DNA from: Brooklawnia cerclae
GTDB lineage: Bacteria > Actinomycetota > Actinomycetes > Propionibacteriales > Propionibacteriaceae
Length of the DNA: 64,000 bases
Assembly (NCBI RefSeq): GCF_011758645.1
Contig: NZ_JAAMOZ010000001.1
Coordinates: 62,001-126,000, forward strand
Direction: 5' to 3'
Positions 1-7,950 of this stretch are shown here, in pieces. Under the pieces are notes generated by a model. It did not search any database. It had not been told where the DNA came from and saw nothing but the letters and a program-made list of their open reading frames with translations. Made by a program: the position numbers and the translations under genes. Within the stretch, counting starts at the first letter, position 1; each line of letters opens with the position of its first letter.

Positions 1-8
1 GCGCGTCC

Positions 9-965
9 CTACGGCGTGCCTTGTGAAGCCTGGTCTTCGGAGGCTCGTGCAGTGGCTGCCGCCTCAGCGAGCAGGATCGCGCGCACCGGATCGGCCGTGT
101 CGTCGGGACGCATCGGCCCGCCTGTTCCGCGGCGGCGCCCCGTTCCCGGGGTTCCGCGCCGGGCGAGCCAGCGGGCGAACCATGACAGCGACAGGTTGAT
201 CGTCAGGTAGATGGCCAGCGTGACGAAGAACAACGAGAACAGGTAGCGGTTGCCGTAGTACGCGCTCAAGTTGTTCATGGTCGTGCGGATGAGCTCGTTG
301 TAGCCCACGATGTAGCCGAGCGAGGTGTCCTTGAGCAGGACGACGAGCTGGGCGACGATGATCGGCAGCATCTGGCGGAAGGCCTGCGGGAACTCCACGA
401 GCATCTTCGACTGGAACGGGCGCATGCCGACGCTCAGGGCGGCTTCGCGTTGTCCGCGTGGCAGGGCGGCCAGGCCGGCGCGCAGCGCCTCACCGATGAG
501 GGTGCCGTTGTAGAGGATCAGCGCGACCACGACGGCGGTGAACTGGCCGGTCGAGCCCACGAGCAGGATGAACAGCATCATCAGCAGCACGGGCATGCCG
601 CGCAGGAACTCGAGCAGCCAGGCAACCGGCTTGCGCACCCAGGCGATCTCGGAGCTGCGCAGGAGCGAGAAGACCACACCGAGCGCCAGCGCGCCGACCG
701 CGGCCACGGCAGCGGCGCGCAGGGTGTTCAGCACGCCCTGGCCGATGAACAGCCACACGTCGGCCTCGGCGAAGATGTCCCATCGGCTCTCGTCGAACAT
801 GCCAGGCAGCGTGATGCCCCCGGATTGGCGCGGGGTGGCCAGGATGGTGACGGCCCACACGAGCACCGCAGCGATGAGGACCAGTCCCACGATCGAGCCG
901 ACACGCGAGATCGCGCGGGCACGTGGTCCGGGGGCGTCGAACAGGACGCTCGAGCCTGCGCTCAT
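9..965 (-). CDS. gluD: Polar amino-acid (glutamate-type) ABC transporter permease GluD
   Basis: Membrane permease subunit of a polar amino-acid importer, most like GluD of the actinobacterial gluABCD glutamate system. The 318-residue protein has a first hydrophobic segment at about residues 22-43 and four or so more. A cytoplasmic coupling loop (EALRAG at 159-164, EAALSVG at 174-180) would contact the ATPase. The last 45 residues are a polar Arg/Ala-rich tail. Its ATG overlaps the gluC stop by four bases, so the two permeases are translationally coupled. It is the last gene of the operon, and only 8 bases of the window lie beyond its stop. Glutamate as substrate is inferred from family and gene order. 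Confidence 0.88.
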   Translation of the reverse strand: MSAGSSVLFDAPGPRARAISRVGSIVGLVLIAAVLVWAVTILATPRQSGGITLPGMFDESRWDIFAEADVWLFIGQGVLNTLRAAAVAAVGALALGVVFSLLRSSEIAWVRKPVAWLLEFLRGMPVLLMMLFILLVGSTGQFTAVVVALILYNGTLIGEALRAGLAALPRGQREAALSVGMRPFQSKMLVEFPQAFRQMLPIIVAQLVVLLKDTSLGYIVGYNELIRTTMNNLSAYYGNRYLFSLFFVTLAIYLTINLSLSWFARWLARRGTPGTGRRRGTGGPMRPDDTADPVRAILLAEAAATARASEDQASQGTP

Positions 966-1615
966 CGCTGCACCACCAGCTTCTTCTCCAGGCGTGCGGC
1001 CAGTAGACCGAGCGGCACGGTGATCACCAGGTAGAAGGCTGCGGCGATGATCAGGATCGGTATCACCAAATCGCCGTGGCCGTTCGCGAGAGTACGCGTC
1101 GAGGCGAACAGATCCACGACGAAGAAACCGCCGGCCACCGAACTGTTCTTCGTCAGCGCGATGAACACATTGATGAGCGGCGGGATGGTCATGCGGAAGG
1201 CCTGCGGCAGGACGACCAGACTGACCGTCTGGCCGAAGCCCAGGCCGATCGACCGTGCCGCTTCAGCCTGCCCGACCGGGACGCCGTTGATGCCCGAGCG
1301 CAAAGCCTCGGCGACGAACGGTGATGTGTAGTACGTCAGGGCGCAGATGGCGAGGATCGTGTAGAAGTTCCAGTCCCAGCGCAGCCCGAAGAACGGGACG
1401 ACAAAAACGAAGAAGTAGAAGACGAGTGTCAGCGGCGTGTTGCGTCCGATCTCGGTCCACACCGTCGCGAAGACGCGTAGCGACCCGATCGGCGAGATGC
1501 GCATCGCGGTGATGATCGTCCCGAACACGAGCGAAGCCGTGCCCGAGATGACCAACAGCAGGAGAGTCATCTTGAAGCCCACCCAGAAGGCGGGCAGTAG
1601 CTCGATCAGATCCAC
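962..1615 (-). CDS. gluC: Polar amino-acid (glutamate-type) ABC transporter permease GluC
   Basis: Second permease of the importer, 217 residues, the usual length for this HisM/GlnP-type family. Hydrophobic segments lie near residues 12-38, 60-78, 84-102, 140-160 and 185-210. The EAA coupling loop (EALRSG, 103-108) is intact. The start is GTG, giving MDLIELL. It follows gluB after a 94-base gap that holds a strong hairpin, and overlaps gluD by four bases. GluC and GluD would form the heterodimeric channel served by GluA and the lipoprotein GluB. Confidence 0.88.
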   Translation of the reverse strand: MDLIELLPAFWVGFKMTLLLLVISGTASLVFGTIITAMRISPIGSLRVFATVWTEIGRNTPLTLVFYFFVFVVPFFGLRWDWNFYTILAICALTYYTSPFVAEALRSGINGVPVGQAEAARSIGLGFGQTVSLVVLPQAFRMTIPPLINVFIALTKNSSVAGGFFVVDLFASTRTLANGHGDLVIPILIIAAAFYLVITVPLGLLAARLEKKLVVQR

Positions 1616-1658
1616 ACGTCACCCTTCCCGAACACACGATTCCCGAACACGCACCCGA

Positions 1659-1692
1659 GGTGCGCCGGACCGATCAGCCGGCCCGGCGCACC
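1659..1692 (-). terminator. Intercistronic hairpin between gluB and gluC
   Basis: Perfect 9-bp inverted repeat: GGTGCGCCG at 1659-1667 and CGGCGCACC at 1684-1692, with a 16-base loop and no T tract. It lies directly after the binding-protein gene and before the permeases. In this position such hairpins often protect or attenuate the message so that binding protein exceeds permease. That role is inferred. Confidence 0.5.
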
Positions 1693-1709
1693 CGGAGGCG
1701 AGAAACCGA

Positions 1710-2579
1710 TCAGATCTCGTAGCGGTCGACCGCCGGCGGCTCGACGTACGGCAGGACGGTGCCCGCGGTGGAGTCCCAGGCCTCCTCGTAGCGGCCGTCC
1801 TCGTAGGCCTCCTCCAGCACGTCGTTGATCCACATGCGGAAGTCGGTGTCGTCATGGGCCAGACCGATACCGTAGGGCTCCTCGGTGAACGGCTCACCGA
1901 CGACCTTGAACTCGCCCTCGTTCTGTGCCGCGAGACCGGCCAGGATGACGTTGTCGGTCGACACCGCGACCACCTGACCACTGCGCAGCGGCTCGAGGCA
2001 GTTCGAGTAGGTGTCGGTCGCGAGCACCTCAGCACCCAGGGCCTCGAGGTTGGCCGCGGGGGTCGAGCCCGTCACCGAGCACACCGGCTGGCCGACGAGG
2101 TCGTCCTCGCTGGTGATGTCGTTGTTGTCGGCGAGCACGAGGATCGACTGACCGGCCATGTAGTACGGCCCGGCGAAGGAGATGACCTCCTTGCGCTTGT
2201 CGTTGATGGTGTAGGTCGCCACCACGATGTCGACCTCGCCGTTCTGGATGAAGGGCTCCCGGTTGGCCGAGACCGTCTCCACCCAGTTGATGTTGTCCTC
2301 CGAGATGCCCAGTTCACTGGCGATGATCTTGCCGATCTCGACGTCGAAGCCTTCGGGAGTGCCCGAAGGTCCCATGAGGCCGAAGAGCGGCTGGTCGAAC
2401 TTCGTCCCGATCGTGATCGAGCCCGCCTCGGACAGCTCTGCCATCGTCGTGCCGGCTTCGAAGGTCGGGGCCTCGCTCGGAGTGGCGTCGTCGCCGCTGT
2501 CGTCGCTGGACGAGCACCCGGCCAGGGCGATTGCGCCGGCAAGGGCCACGGCCATGAGGGACAGTCGCTTAGTCTTCAT
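1710..2579 (-). CDS. gluB: Glutamate-type solute-binding lipoprotein GluB
   Basis: Extracellular solute-binding protein (SBP_bac_3 family, PBPb fold), 289 residues. The N-terminus MKTKR is followed by a hydrophobic stretch and a lipobox LAGC with the modified Cys at 22, so it should be a membrane-anchored lipoprotein. A short Ser/Asp linker leads into the binding domain (SITIGTKFDQPLFG near residue 53, family hallmarks around GFDVEIGKI). It lies between gluA and gluC in the conserved order A-B-C-D. The substrate is probably glutamate or a similar acidic or polar amino acid. Confidence 0.88.
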   Translation of the reverse strand: MKTKRLSLMAVALAGAIALAGCSSSDDSGDDATPSEAPTFEAGTTMAELSEAGSITIGTKFDQPLFGLMGPSGTPEGFDVEIGKIIASELGISEDNINWVETVSANREPFIQNGEVDIVVATYTINDKRKEVISFAGPYYMAGQSILVLADNNDITSEDDLVGQPVCSVTGSTPAANLEALGAEVLATDTYSNCLEPLRSGQVVAVSTDNVILAGLAAQNEGEFKVVGEPFTEEPYGIGLAHDDTDFRMWINDVLEEAYEDGRYEEAWDSTAGTVLPYVEPPAVDRYEI

Positions 2580-2625
2580 GTCTTCATCCTTTGCTGTGTC
2601 GGGCCGCCTAGACGGCCGGTGCCTC

Positions 2626-2641
2626 GACCGTCGAGACGGTC
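2626..2641 (-). other. Short palindrome in the gluA-gluB gap
   Basis: GACCGTC and GACGGTC arms separated by two bases form a perfect 7-bp hairpin in the 69-base gap between gluA and gluB. It could be an mRNA processing or stability element for the highly expressed binding-protein cistron. No T tract follows. Confidence 0.3.
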
Positions 2642-2648
2642 AAGCCTG

Positions 2649-3446
2649 TCAGTGCGTGAGGATCTTCGAGAGGAAGTCCTTGGCACGGTCGGTCCGCGGG
2701 TTGGTGAAGAAGTCCTCGGGCGCGGCCTCTTCGAGAACCTGCCCGTCCGCCATGAACAACACCCTGTCCGCGGCCTTGCGGGCGAAGCCCATCTCATGGG
2801 TGACGACGATCATCGTCATCCCGTCCTGGGCGAGGCCGATCATGACGTCGAGCACCTCGTTGATCATCTCGGGGTCGAGCGCGCTCGTGGGCTCGTCCAT
2901 GAGGATGACCTTGGGGTTCATGGCCAGCGATCTCGCGATGGCCACGCGCTGCTGCTGCCCGCCGGACAGCTGGTTGGGCATCTTCTTCGCCTGGTTCGCC
3001 ACACCGACACGGTCGAGCAGCTCCATCGCTCGCTTGTCCGCTTCGGCCCGCTTCAACCCGCGTACCTTGATCGGCCCGAGCGTGACGTTCTCGAGCACGG
3101 TCTTGTGGGCGAACAGGTTGAACGACTGGAAGACCATGCCGACGTCACTGCGCAGCCGTGCGAGCGCCTTGCCCTCCTCGGGCAGCGGTTTGCCGTCGAT
3201 GGTGATGGTGCCGCTGTCGATCGTCTCCAGGCGATTGACAGCCCGGCACAGCGTCGACTTGCCCGACCCGGACGGGCCGATGACGACCACCACCTCACCC
3301 CGGTTGACCGTGGTGTTGATGTCCTTGAGAACGTGCAGTTCGCCGAAGTGCTTGTTGACATCCTTGATGACGACAAGCGGCTCGCCCCGTCCCACAGAGA
3401 TGCCCGACTCCGTGAGAGCGTCTTGTTCGTCGTCCAGTACTGCCAT
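2649..3446 (-). CDS. gluA: Polar amino-acid ABC transporter ATP-binding protein GluA
   Basis: Cytoplasmic ATPase of the glutamate-type importer. Walker [10 protein letters not shown] is near residue 57, the Q-loop VFQSFN follows, then the ABC signature LSGGQQQR, Walker B with DEPTSALD and the H-loop VVTHE. The ATG at 3446 (MAVLDD) gives 265 residues. An upstream in-frame GTG would add ten residues. A TAGGGT hexamer ends only seven bases before this ATG, so the transcript may be leaderless. It is the first gene of gluABCD. The 200 bp upstream carry an inverted repeat and a four-unit direct repeat that look regulatory. Confidence 0.9.
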   Translation of the reverse strand: MAVLDDEQDALTESGISVGRGEPLVVIKDVNKHFGELHVLKDINTTVNRGEVVVVIGPSGSGKSTLCRAVNRLETIDSGTITIDGKPLPEEGKALARLRSDVGMVFQSFNLFAHKTVLENVTLGPIKVRGLKRAEADKRAMELLDRVGVANQAKKMPNQLSGGQQQRVAIARSLAMNPKVILMDEPTSALDPEMINEVLDVMIGLAQDGMTMIVVTHEMGFARKAADRVLFMADGQVLEEAAPEDFFTNPRTDRAKDFLSKILTH

Positions 3447-3480
3447 GGGTTGCACCCTAAACGCCAAGTGGGCCATCTCG
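3447..3480 (-). promoter_or_regulatory. Candidate leaderless promoter of gluABCD
   Basis: Read on the minus strand, TTGGCG, about 19 bases, then TAGGGT, then seven bases to the ATG of gluA. TAnnnT is the usual actinobacterial -10 form. The short distance suggests that transcription starts at or next to the A of the start codon. Confidence 0.4.
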
Positions 3481-3497
3481 CCAATGGGGCACGCACT

Positions 3498-3517
3498 CGG
3501 TTACGCACCTGTAACCG
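3498..3517. promoter_or_regulatory. Inverted repeat upstream of gluA
   Basis: Perfect 7-6-7 inverted repeat, CGGTTAC and GTAACCG arms. It sits just upstream of the candidate gluA promoter, as expected for an operator. The GTAAC half-site resembles the GTnAC half of GlnR-type boxes. The binding protein is not known. Confidence 0.45.
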
Positions 3518-3562
3518 GCATGGCCGATTCCGGGCGGATTAGGGCAGGGACGCCGCGCGGCC

Positions 3563-3602
3563 GGTCACGGGAGGGTCACGAACCGGTCACGAAACGGTCA
3601 CG
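3563..3602. promoter_or_regulatory. Four GGTCACG direct repeats at exact 11-bp spacing
   Basis: GGTCACG begins at 3563, 3574, 3585 and 3596, an exact 11-bp period that puts the units on one face of the helix. OmpR-family regulators such as GlnR (GTnAC-N6 units) and PhoP (PHO boxes) bind direct repeats with this period. It lies about 120 bp upstream of gluA and just downstream of the iron-type binding-protein gene. A nitrogen or phosphate regulator acting on glutamate uptake is plausible but inferred. Confidence 0.55.
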
Positions 3603-3603
3603 G

Positions 3604-3619
3604 CCGGCGCGCGCCGGCG
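3604..3619. terminator. GC-rich palindrome after the iron-type transporter operon
   Basis: A 16-bp self-complementary stretch (GCCGGCGC and its mirror) 25 bases past the stop of the binding-protein gene. It could end the upstream operon on the minus strand. There is no T tract on that strand, so this is weak evidence. Confidence 0.35.
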
Positions 3620-3644
3620 TCCCCTTTTCTGTGGTTGGAAAGGG

Positions 3645-4652
3645 TCAGAACAGGTCGGGATGCAGCCAGGCGGCGATCTGCTCGAGGGCATCGATGCCGC
3701 CGGAACCCGACGACATGGCTGCTGCGCTGACCAGCAGAACCTGGTCGTCCGCCACCGCCGGGACGGCCTGCAGCCCGGGGTTGGACAGGAGCTCGTCGTA
3801 CTGGGACCGCCCCCGACCCGTGCTGTCGAGCAGGACGATACGCTCCGGCGCCGACTCGACGACCTGTTCGACCTCGGCACGCTGGGAGCTTGTCAGACCG
3901 ATGGTCTCGGAGGCCAGCGAGGCTCCGGCTGCCGACAGCACCGCCTGGTTGATCGAGCCGGGCCCGCAGTAGTAGATGCTCCCGGCGATGATCCTCAGCA
4001 TCGCGGTGCTGGGCTGGTCGTCGTCGGGGACGCCGGCCAGCGCATCGGTCACCTTCTGCCAGCGCTCGCCGTAGGCCTGGCTCACCGCAGCCGCCTCGTC
4101 CTCGGCGCCCAGGGCGCGTCCGATCACGGCGACGTTCTGCTGGAAGGTCTCGGGGGAGTCCCAGCCGTTGGTGATCGCGAGCACGGGCACGCCGGCCTGC
4201 TCCATCTGGTCGAAGGCGTCTGTTTCCGCGTCGTGCCGGGTGGTCACCAGCACCAGGTCAGGATCGAAGGCGAGCACCTCCTCGACCTCGGCGTTCGCGC
4301 CGCTGGCGAGGCTGCCCTCGATGGTGGCCGCCGTCTCGTACTGGAGCGACTGGTCGGCGCTGCGGTTGATGTCGGGGACGGCGGCGATCCGCGAGGCGTC
4401 CACCAGTTGCATGGCGACGTCGGCGACATCGGACGACAGGGCGACGATCCGCTGCGGCGCTTCGTCCAGGGTCACCGAACCGCCGTCGAACTCGATGGTC
4501 CTCGGCCAGCTCTCGGCGGACGAGGCCTGCGATGCCGAAGCCTCGTCCGTGGCGGCTGACGAGCCGCTGCAGGCGCCGAGGGCGAGCGCCAGTGGCGCGA
4601 TCAGGAGGCCCGCCAGCAGGCGGGCGGGGTGTGGCTTGCGAGATGGTGTCAT
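3645..4652 (-). CDS. Iron-siderophore/cobalamin-type ABC transporter substrate-binding lipoprotein
   Basis: Periplasmic-binding-type lipoprotein of the FepB/BtuF family (Peripla_BP_2), 335 residues. The signal ends in lipobox LGAC with Cys 28, followed by a Ser/Ala linker. The N-lobe opens with PQRIVALSSDVADVAMQL and FDPDLVLVTTRHDAETDAF, typical of class III binding proteins joined by a long helix. It is the last gene of a three-gene operon (permease, ATPase, binding protein). The substrate could be a ferric siderophore, heme or a corrinoid, and the sequence does not decide between them. Confidence 0.85.
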   Translation of the reverse strand: MTPSRKPHPARLLAGLLIAPLALALGACSGSSAATDEASASQASSAESWPRTIEFDGGSVTLDEAPQRIVALSSDVADVAMQLVDASRIAAVPDINRSADQSLQYETAATIEGSLASGANAEVEEVLAFDPDLVLVTTRHDAETDAFDQMEQAGVPVLAITNGWDSPETFQQNVAVIGRALGAEDEAAAVSQAYGERWQKVTDALAGVPDDDQPSTAMLRIIAGSIYYCGPGSINQAVLSAAGASLASETIGLTSSQRAEVEQVVESAPERIVLLDSTGRGRSQYDELLSNPGLQAVPAVADDQVLLVSAAAMSSGSGGIDALEQIAAWLHPDLF

Positions 4653-4667
4653 GTCCTTCTTTCCTGG

Positions 4668-5498
4668 TTATTCGTTCGCAGATGCCGTGGTCACGGCTGC
4701 CAGGGCGGTGACCGTGAGGGTGCCGAGGTCGGGATCGCGGCGGACTGCCGCACGGACGCCGAATGCCTCCGCCAGAAGCGCGGGGGTGAGCACCTGGTCG
4801 GCAGGTCCGTCGGCGAGCAGACGGCCGTCGTGCATCAGCAGCAGCCGATCGGCGTACCGGGCCGCGAGATCGAGGTCGTGCAGGACGAGGACGACGCACA
4901 GGCCTTCGCGCGCCAGGGCGCGGGCCAGGTCGAGAACGGCCAGCTGGTGGCCCAGATCGAGGGCGGAGGTGGGCTCGTCGAGCAGCAGCAGGCGGGGGCG
5001 CTGAGCGACCGCCTTCGCCAGCCAGACGAGTTGCCGTTCGCCTCCGGACAGCCTGGCCACCGACCGGTCGGCCAGGTGTGCGACGCCCACGCGGCGCATC
5101 GCCTCGTCCACGATGCGCCTGTCGTCCGGGCGCTCGGAGCCGAATCGGGGCAGGTGCGGGTGACGTCCCATCATCACCACGTCGCGGACGGTGAAGTCGA
5201 AGCCGACCACGGTGCTCTGCGGCACCGTCGCGATGGTGCGTGCCAGCTGCCGCACGCCGGTGCCGGCGAGCGGTCGTCCGTCGATCAGCACGTCACCGGA
5301 GCTCGGGATCAGGCCGGCGATCGCGCGGACGAGGGTGGACTTGCCGGCACCGTTGGGCCCGATGACGGCGAGGAGCTCGCCCTGATGCGCGCTCGTGGTG
5401 ATGTCGTGGACGAGCCGTCTGCCGCCGAGCCGGACGCCGACGCCGGCCAGGCTGAGCGTGGTCTCGGCGGCGATCGCGGTGCGGACGAGGGTGGTCAT
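4668..5498 (-). CDS. Iron-siderophore/cobalamin-type ABC transporter ATPase
   Basis: FepC/BtuD-type ATPase, 276 residues. Walker A GPNGAGKST, Q-loop TVPQSTVVGFDFTV, signature LSGGERQ, Walker [13 protein letters not shown] and an H-loop in VLVLHDLDLAARY. The DLxLAARYADR segment is typical of iron-complex importers. It overlaps the permease stop by four bases and is followed after 15 bases by the binding protein, so all three are co-transcribed on the minus strand. Confidence 0.88.
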   Translation of the reverse strand: MTTLVRTAIAAETTLSLAGVGVRLGGRRLVHDITTSAHQGELLAVIGPNGAGKSTLVRAIAGLIPSSGDVLIDGRPLAGTGVRQLARTIATVPQSTVVGFDFTVRDVVMMGRHPHLPRFGSERPDDRRIVDEAMRRVGVAHLADRSVARLSGGERQLVWLAKAVAQRPRLLLLDEPTSALDLGHQLAVLDLARALAREGLCVVLVLHDLDLAARYADRLLLMHDGRLLADGPADQVLTPALLAEAFGVRAAVRRDPDLGTLTVTALAAVTTASANE

Positions 5499-6556
5499 CG
5501 CGATGCCTGCGGCGAGCGGACGATGAAGTAGAGCAGCACGGGTGCCCCGACCAGCGCGGTCACCACGCCCACCTGCAGCACGACCGGCTCGAAGGCGGTG
5601 CGCGCGATGAGGTCGGCCAGGACGAGGAAGGTCGCCCCGCCCAGTGCGCTGGCGGGCATGAGCGTGCGGTGGTCGGGCCCGATGACGAGTCGGACGGCGT
5701 GGGGCACGACCACTCCGACGAAGGAGATCGTCCCGGAGACCGCGACCGAGACACCGATCAGGAGTGCCGCGAGCAGCAGGATGACGGTGCGCGTCCGGGC
5801 GACGTCCACACCGGCCGATCGCGCCTGGTCGTCCCCGAGGCCGAAGACGTTGAGATCACGGCTGAAAGCGGTGATGGCCACGAGGCCGACGAGTAGCGGG
5901 ACGACGACCATGCGGACGTGCTCCCAGGTGCGCGCGTCGAGGCCGCCCTGGAGCCAGAAGACGATTCCCCGCAGCTGGTCGTCGTTGTCGGCGGTGGCGA
6001 CCAGGACGCTGATCACCGCGCCGAGGAGCGCGTTGAGCGCTATGCCGACCAGGAGCAGGGTGGCTGTGCCGTTTCGCCTCGAGATTCCCTGGATGCCGAA
6101 GACCAGCCCGATGGTCAGGGCGGATCCGGTGAACGCGAACACCGGCAGCACCCACGAGCCGAACGCGGTCAGGCCGGAGGACAGGGCGATCACCGCGCCG
6201 AGAGCGCCTCCCGAGGAGACGCCGACGACTCCCGGCTCGGCGAGCGGGTTGCGGAACACCCCCTGCATGGCGGCCCCGGCCACGCCGAGCGAGGCGCCGA
6301 CGAGGGCCGCGATCACCACGCGGGGCGTCCGGATCTGGGTGACGACCACCACGTCGCGCAGGGTGTGGTCGGCGCCGCCGTGCAGGCCGAGCGACTGGGC
6401 GAGGATGCTCGCGACGTCGGCGACCGGTATGCCGACATTCCCGGCGGCGATGCCCACGGCAGCCGCGACAACCAGAGCCACCGCCAGGATCGGCAGGACG
6501 AGCACTCGGCGGACGGGGGCTGCGCGCGACGCGTCCATAACGGTACTGATATTCAT
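5495..6556 (-). CDS. FecCD-family iron-complex ABC transporter permease
   Basis: Polytopic permease of the FecCD/BtuC family, 353 residues, with about nine to ten hydrophobic segments. Family hallmarks include the loop RTPRVVIAALVGASLGVAGAAMQGVFRNPLAEPGVVGVSSGG near residues 75-120 and the C-terminal GTISFVGVVVPHAVRLVIGPDHR coupling region. Only one permease gene is present, so it probably works as a homodimer. The ATG at 6556 has no Shine-Dalgarno sequence. TACAGT lies about nine bases upstream, so the gene may be leaderless. An alternative ATG is six codons later. Confidence 0.87.
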   Translation of the reverse strand: MNISTVMDASRAAPVRRVLVLPILAVALVVAAAVGIAAGNVGIPVADVASILAQSLGLHGGADHTLRDVVVVTQIRTPRVVIAALVGASLGVAGAAMQGVFRNPLAEPGVVGVSSGGALGAVIALSSGLTAFGSWVLPVFAFTGSALTIGLVFGIQGISRRNGTATLLLVGIALNALLGAVISVLVATADNDDQLRGIVFWLQGGLDARTWEHVRMVVVPLLVGLVAITAFSRDLNVFGLGDDQARSAGVDVARTRTVILLLAALLIGVSVAVSGTISFVGVVVPHAVRLVIGPDHRTLMPASALGGATFLVLADLIARTAFEPVVLQVGVVTALVGAPVLLYFIVRSPQASR

Positions 6557-6563
6557 TATTGAC
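6548..6563. promoter_or_regulatory. AT-rich Fur/Zur-like palindrome over the permease start
   Basis: TGATATTCATTATTGA agrees with the Fur-family 7-1-7 box TGATAAT-n-ATTATCA at about 11 of 14 arm positions. It stands out in GC-rich DNA and covers the start codon and presumed transcription start of the metal-chelate transporter operon. Regulation by Fur or Zur is inferred. It does not resemble the DtxR/IdeR consensus. Confidence 0.4.
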
Positions 6564-6600
6564 GGACTGTAGCAGCGGAACGGGGGTTGCCGCGCAGAGG

Positions 6601-6621
6601 GGTCACCTACGAAGGGTGACC
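6601..6621. promoter_or_regulatory. Inverted repeat upstream of the iron-type transporter operon
   Basis: Perfect 7-7-7 inverted repeat, GGTCACC and GGTGACC arms, centred about 55 bp upstream of the permease start. It could be an operator for this operon or a relic beside the adjacent pseudogene. The binding factor is unknown. Confidence 0.35.
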
Positions 6622-6659
6622 GTCAGCGCGGTCGCGGAGCGTCACATCCCGCCGAGATG

Positions 6660-6881
6660 TCAGGGGCCGAGCAGGGCCAGCGGGACGACGGCGACGCCGT
6701 CGCGCCGGCGGTAGGCCCGTTTGCCCACGGTGATGACCATGGTGTCGACGACCTGATCAGGCAGTTGATCGCGCAGTCACCGCAAATGGTGGACGTCATC
6801 ATCGTTCGGCACTGCTGTGACCTTCACTTCGATCGCCAGGACGCGACCGTCGATAGTTTGGCCTACGATTTCGTGACTACC
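6660..6881 (-). pseudogene. C-terminal remnant of a DUF4143-type AAA ATPase, with an internal stop
   Basis: Translation of the minus strand gives SHEIVGQ, then DGRVLAIEVKV, then HHLR-stop-LRDQLPDQ, then VVDTMVITVGKRAYRR, ending in VPLALLGP and a TGA. This matches the conserved end of ATPases with a C-terminal DUF4143 domain, including the IEVK motif. The internal TGA stands where the family usually has Trp (a TGG to TGA change). No N-terminal ATPase part is found upstream (6882-7069). The rest of the 513-base gap holds only the regulatory sites described and no other feature I can see. Confidence 0.65.
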
Positions 6882-7069
6882 TACGCTACGTTTTCGGGAT
6901 TTGTCGCCTCAGTCGCAAGTGTGCGTCCGTCTGAGAGAGCGCGCCACCGCCAGGATCGGCAGCATGATCGCCCGGCGGGTGGGCGGACTGCGAACGCGGT
7001 TCCCCGCGCGGCGGGCCTGGTGACCGGACTCGCGAGGCGCCCGGCTGTGGTGCGCCTGTGTGCTAGACA

Positions 7070-7798
7070 GTGACTGTGGGGCGTGACGATGTGGTGCAGT
7101 TGCTCCGGCAGGCGATCGCCAGTGGGGCGCATCCTGTCGGCTCCAAGCTGCCGTCCGAGCGGGAGTTGGCCGAGCGTCACGGTGTGTCGCGGTCGGTGGT
7201 GCGTGAAGCCCTGCGCACTCTCTCTGAGCAGGGATTCATCACGATCGAGCCTGCCCGGGGGGCCTTCGTCCGGGAGTCACGTCCGACCGACGCTGCACCG
7301 GTGGTCGGACTCGTGCTCCGCCGCAGCGGTGTGACCGCCCGGGAAGTGATCGTCGCCCGCCGGGTGATCGAGGGCGAGAATGCGGCACTGGCGGCGCTGG
7401 CGCGGACTGCGGACGATCTCGGTCATATGCGTGAGGCCTTGGATGACTTCGCGAACGCCCCGACGCTGCTCGATGAGATTGCGGCCGACCTGGCACTTCA
7501 TACGGCCGTGGCTGCCGCCAGCGGGAATCAGGTACTCGAGGCGATGTTCGGCTCGGTGGCCGGTTTCGCAGCTGAGATCATGCTGCGCAGCCTCGGTGAC
7601 CCGGTTGTCACGGATCTCGCTGTGCCGCAGCACCGTCAAATTGTCGACGCGATCGAGGCGCACGACGCGGACGCGGCTCGTGAACTCATGGTGAGACACA
7701 TCGATGTCGCGCAGCAGCACTACGGGGCCGATCTTGATCGTCCGTTGGAGGCCGTTGCGCGAGGCCGGTTGGCCGACTTCCTGGAACGTCTCGGCTGA
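7070..7798 (+). CDS. FadR-family GntR transcriptional regulator
   Basis: 242-residue repressor-type protein. An N-terminal winged helix-turn-helix (SKLPSERELAERHGVSRSVVREALRTLSEQG, about residues 25-55) is followed by an FCD effector domain (about 85-225) with acidic and His ligand-type positions, including LALHTAVAAASGN. The start is GTG at 7070. GTG at 7076 is also possible. It is followed by a sugar-acid catabolic cluster whose promoter region carries a long palindrome at 7871-7903, the probable binding site. The ligand is probably an intermediate of that pathway. Confidence 0.85.
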   Translation: MTVGRDDVVQLLRQAIASGAHPVGSKLPSERELAERHGVSRSVVREALRTLSEQGFITIEPARGAFVRESRPTDAAPVVGLVLRRSGVTAREVIVARRVIEGENAALAALARTADDLGHMREALDDFANAPTLLDEIAADLALHTAVAAASGNQVLEAMFGSVAGFAAEIMLRSLGDPVVTDLAVPQHRQIVDAIEAHDADAARELMVRHIDVAQQHYGADLDRPLEAVARGRLADFLERLG

Positions 7799-7870
7799 AC
7801 CCTGTTCCGCTGGTCGCTCGGGCGCTGAGAACCCGTTCATTCCACCTCTTGCGGTGGGTCCTTCCTCGCG

Positions 7871-7903
7871 TTATGGTTGACCGGTCAGACCGGTTAACCA
7901 TAA
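7871..7903. promoter_or_regulatory. 33-bp operator palindrome overlapping a promoter
   Basis: Arms of 15 bp (TTATGGTTGACCGGT and ACCGGTTAACCATAA) with one mismatch and a 3-bp centre. A -35-like TTGACC at 7877 and a -10-like CATAAC at 7899 lie within it with 16 bp between, so a bound repressor would block the polymerase. It lies between the FadR-type regulator and the dehydratase operon and is the best candidate site for that regulator. Confidence 0.65.
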
Positions 7904-7950
7904 CGCTGTCGAATTGGATTCGATGCCGACGGCGATGACTAGGAGCGTCA

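Noticed and set aside
6657-7073. 138-codon plus-strand frame MSGAEQGQRDDGD...
   Set aside because: It is antisense to the DUF4143 remnant, has no ribosome site or family, and its composition is that of an opposite-strand shadow.
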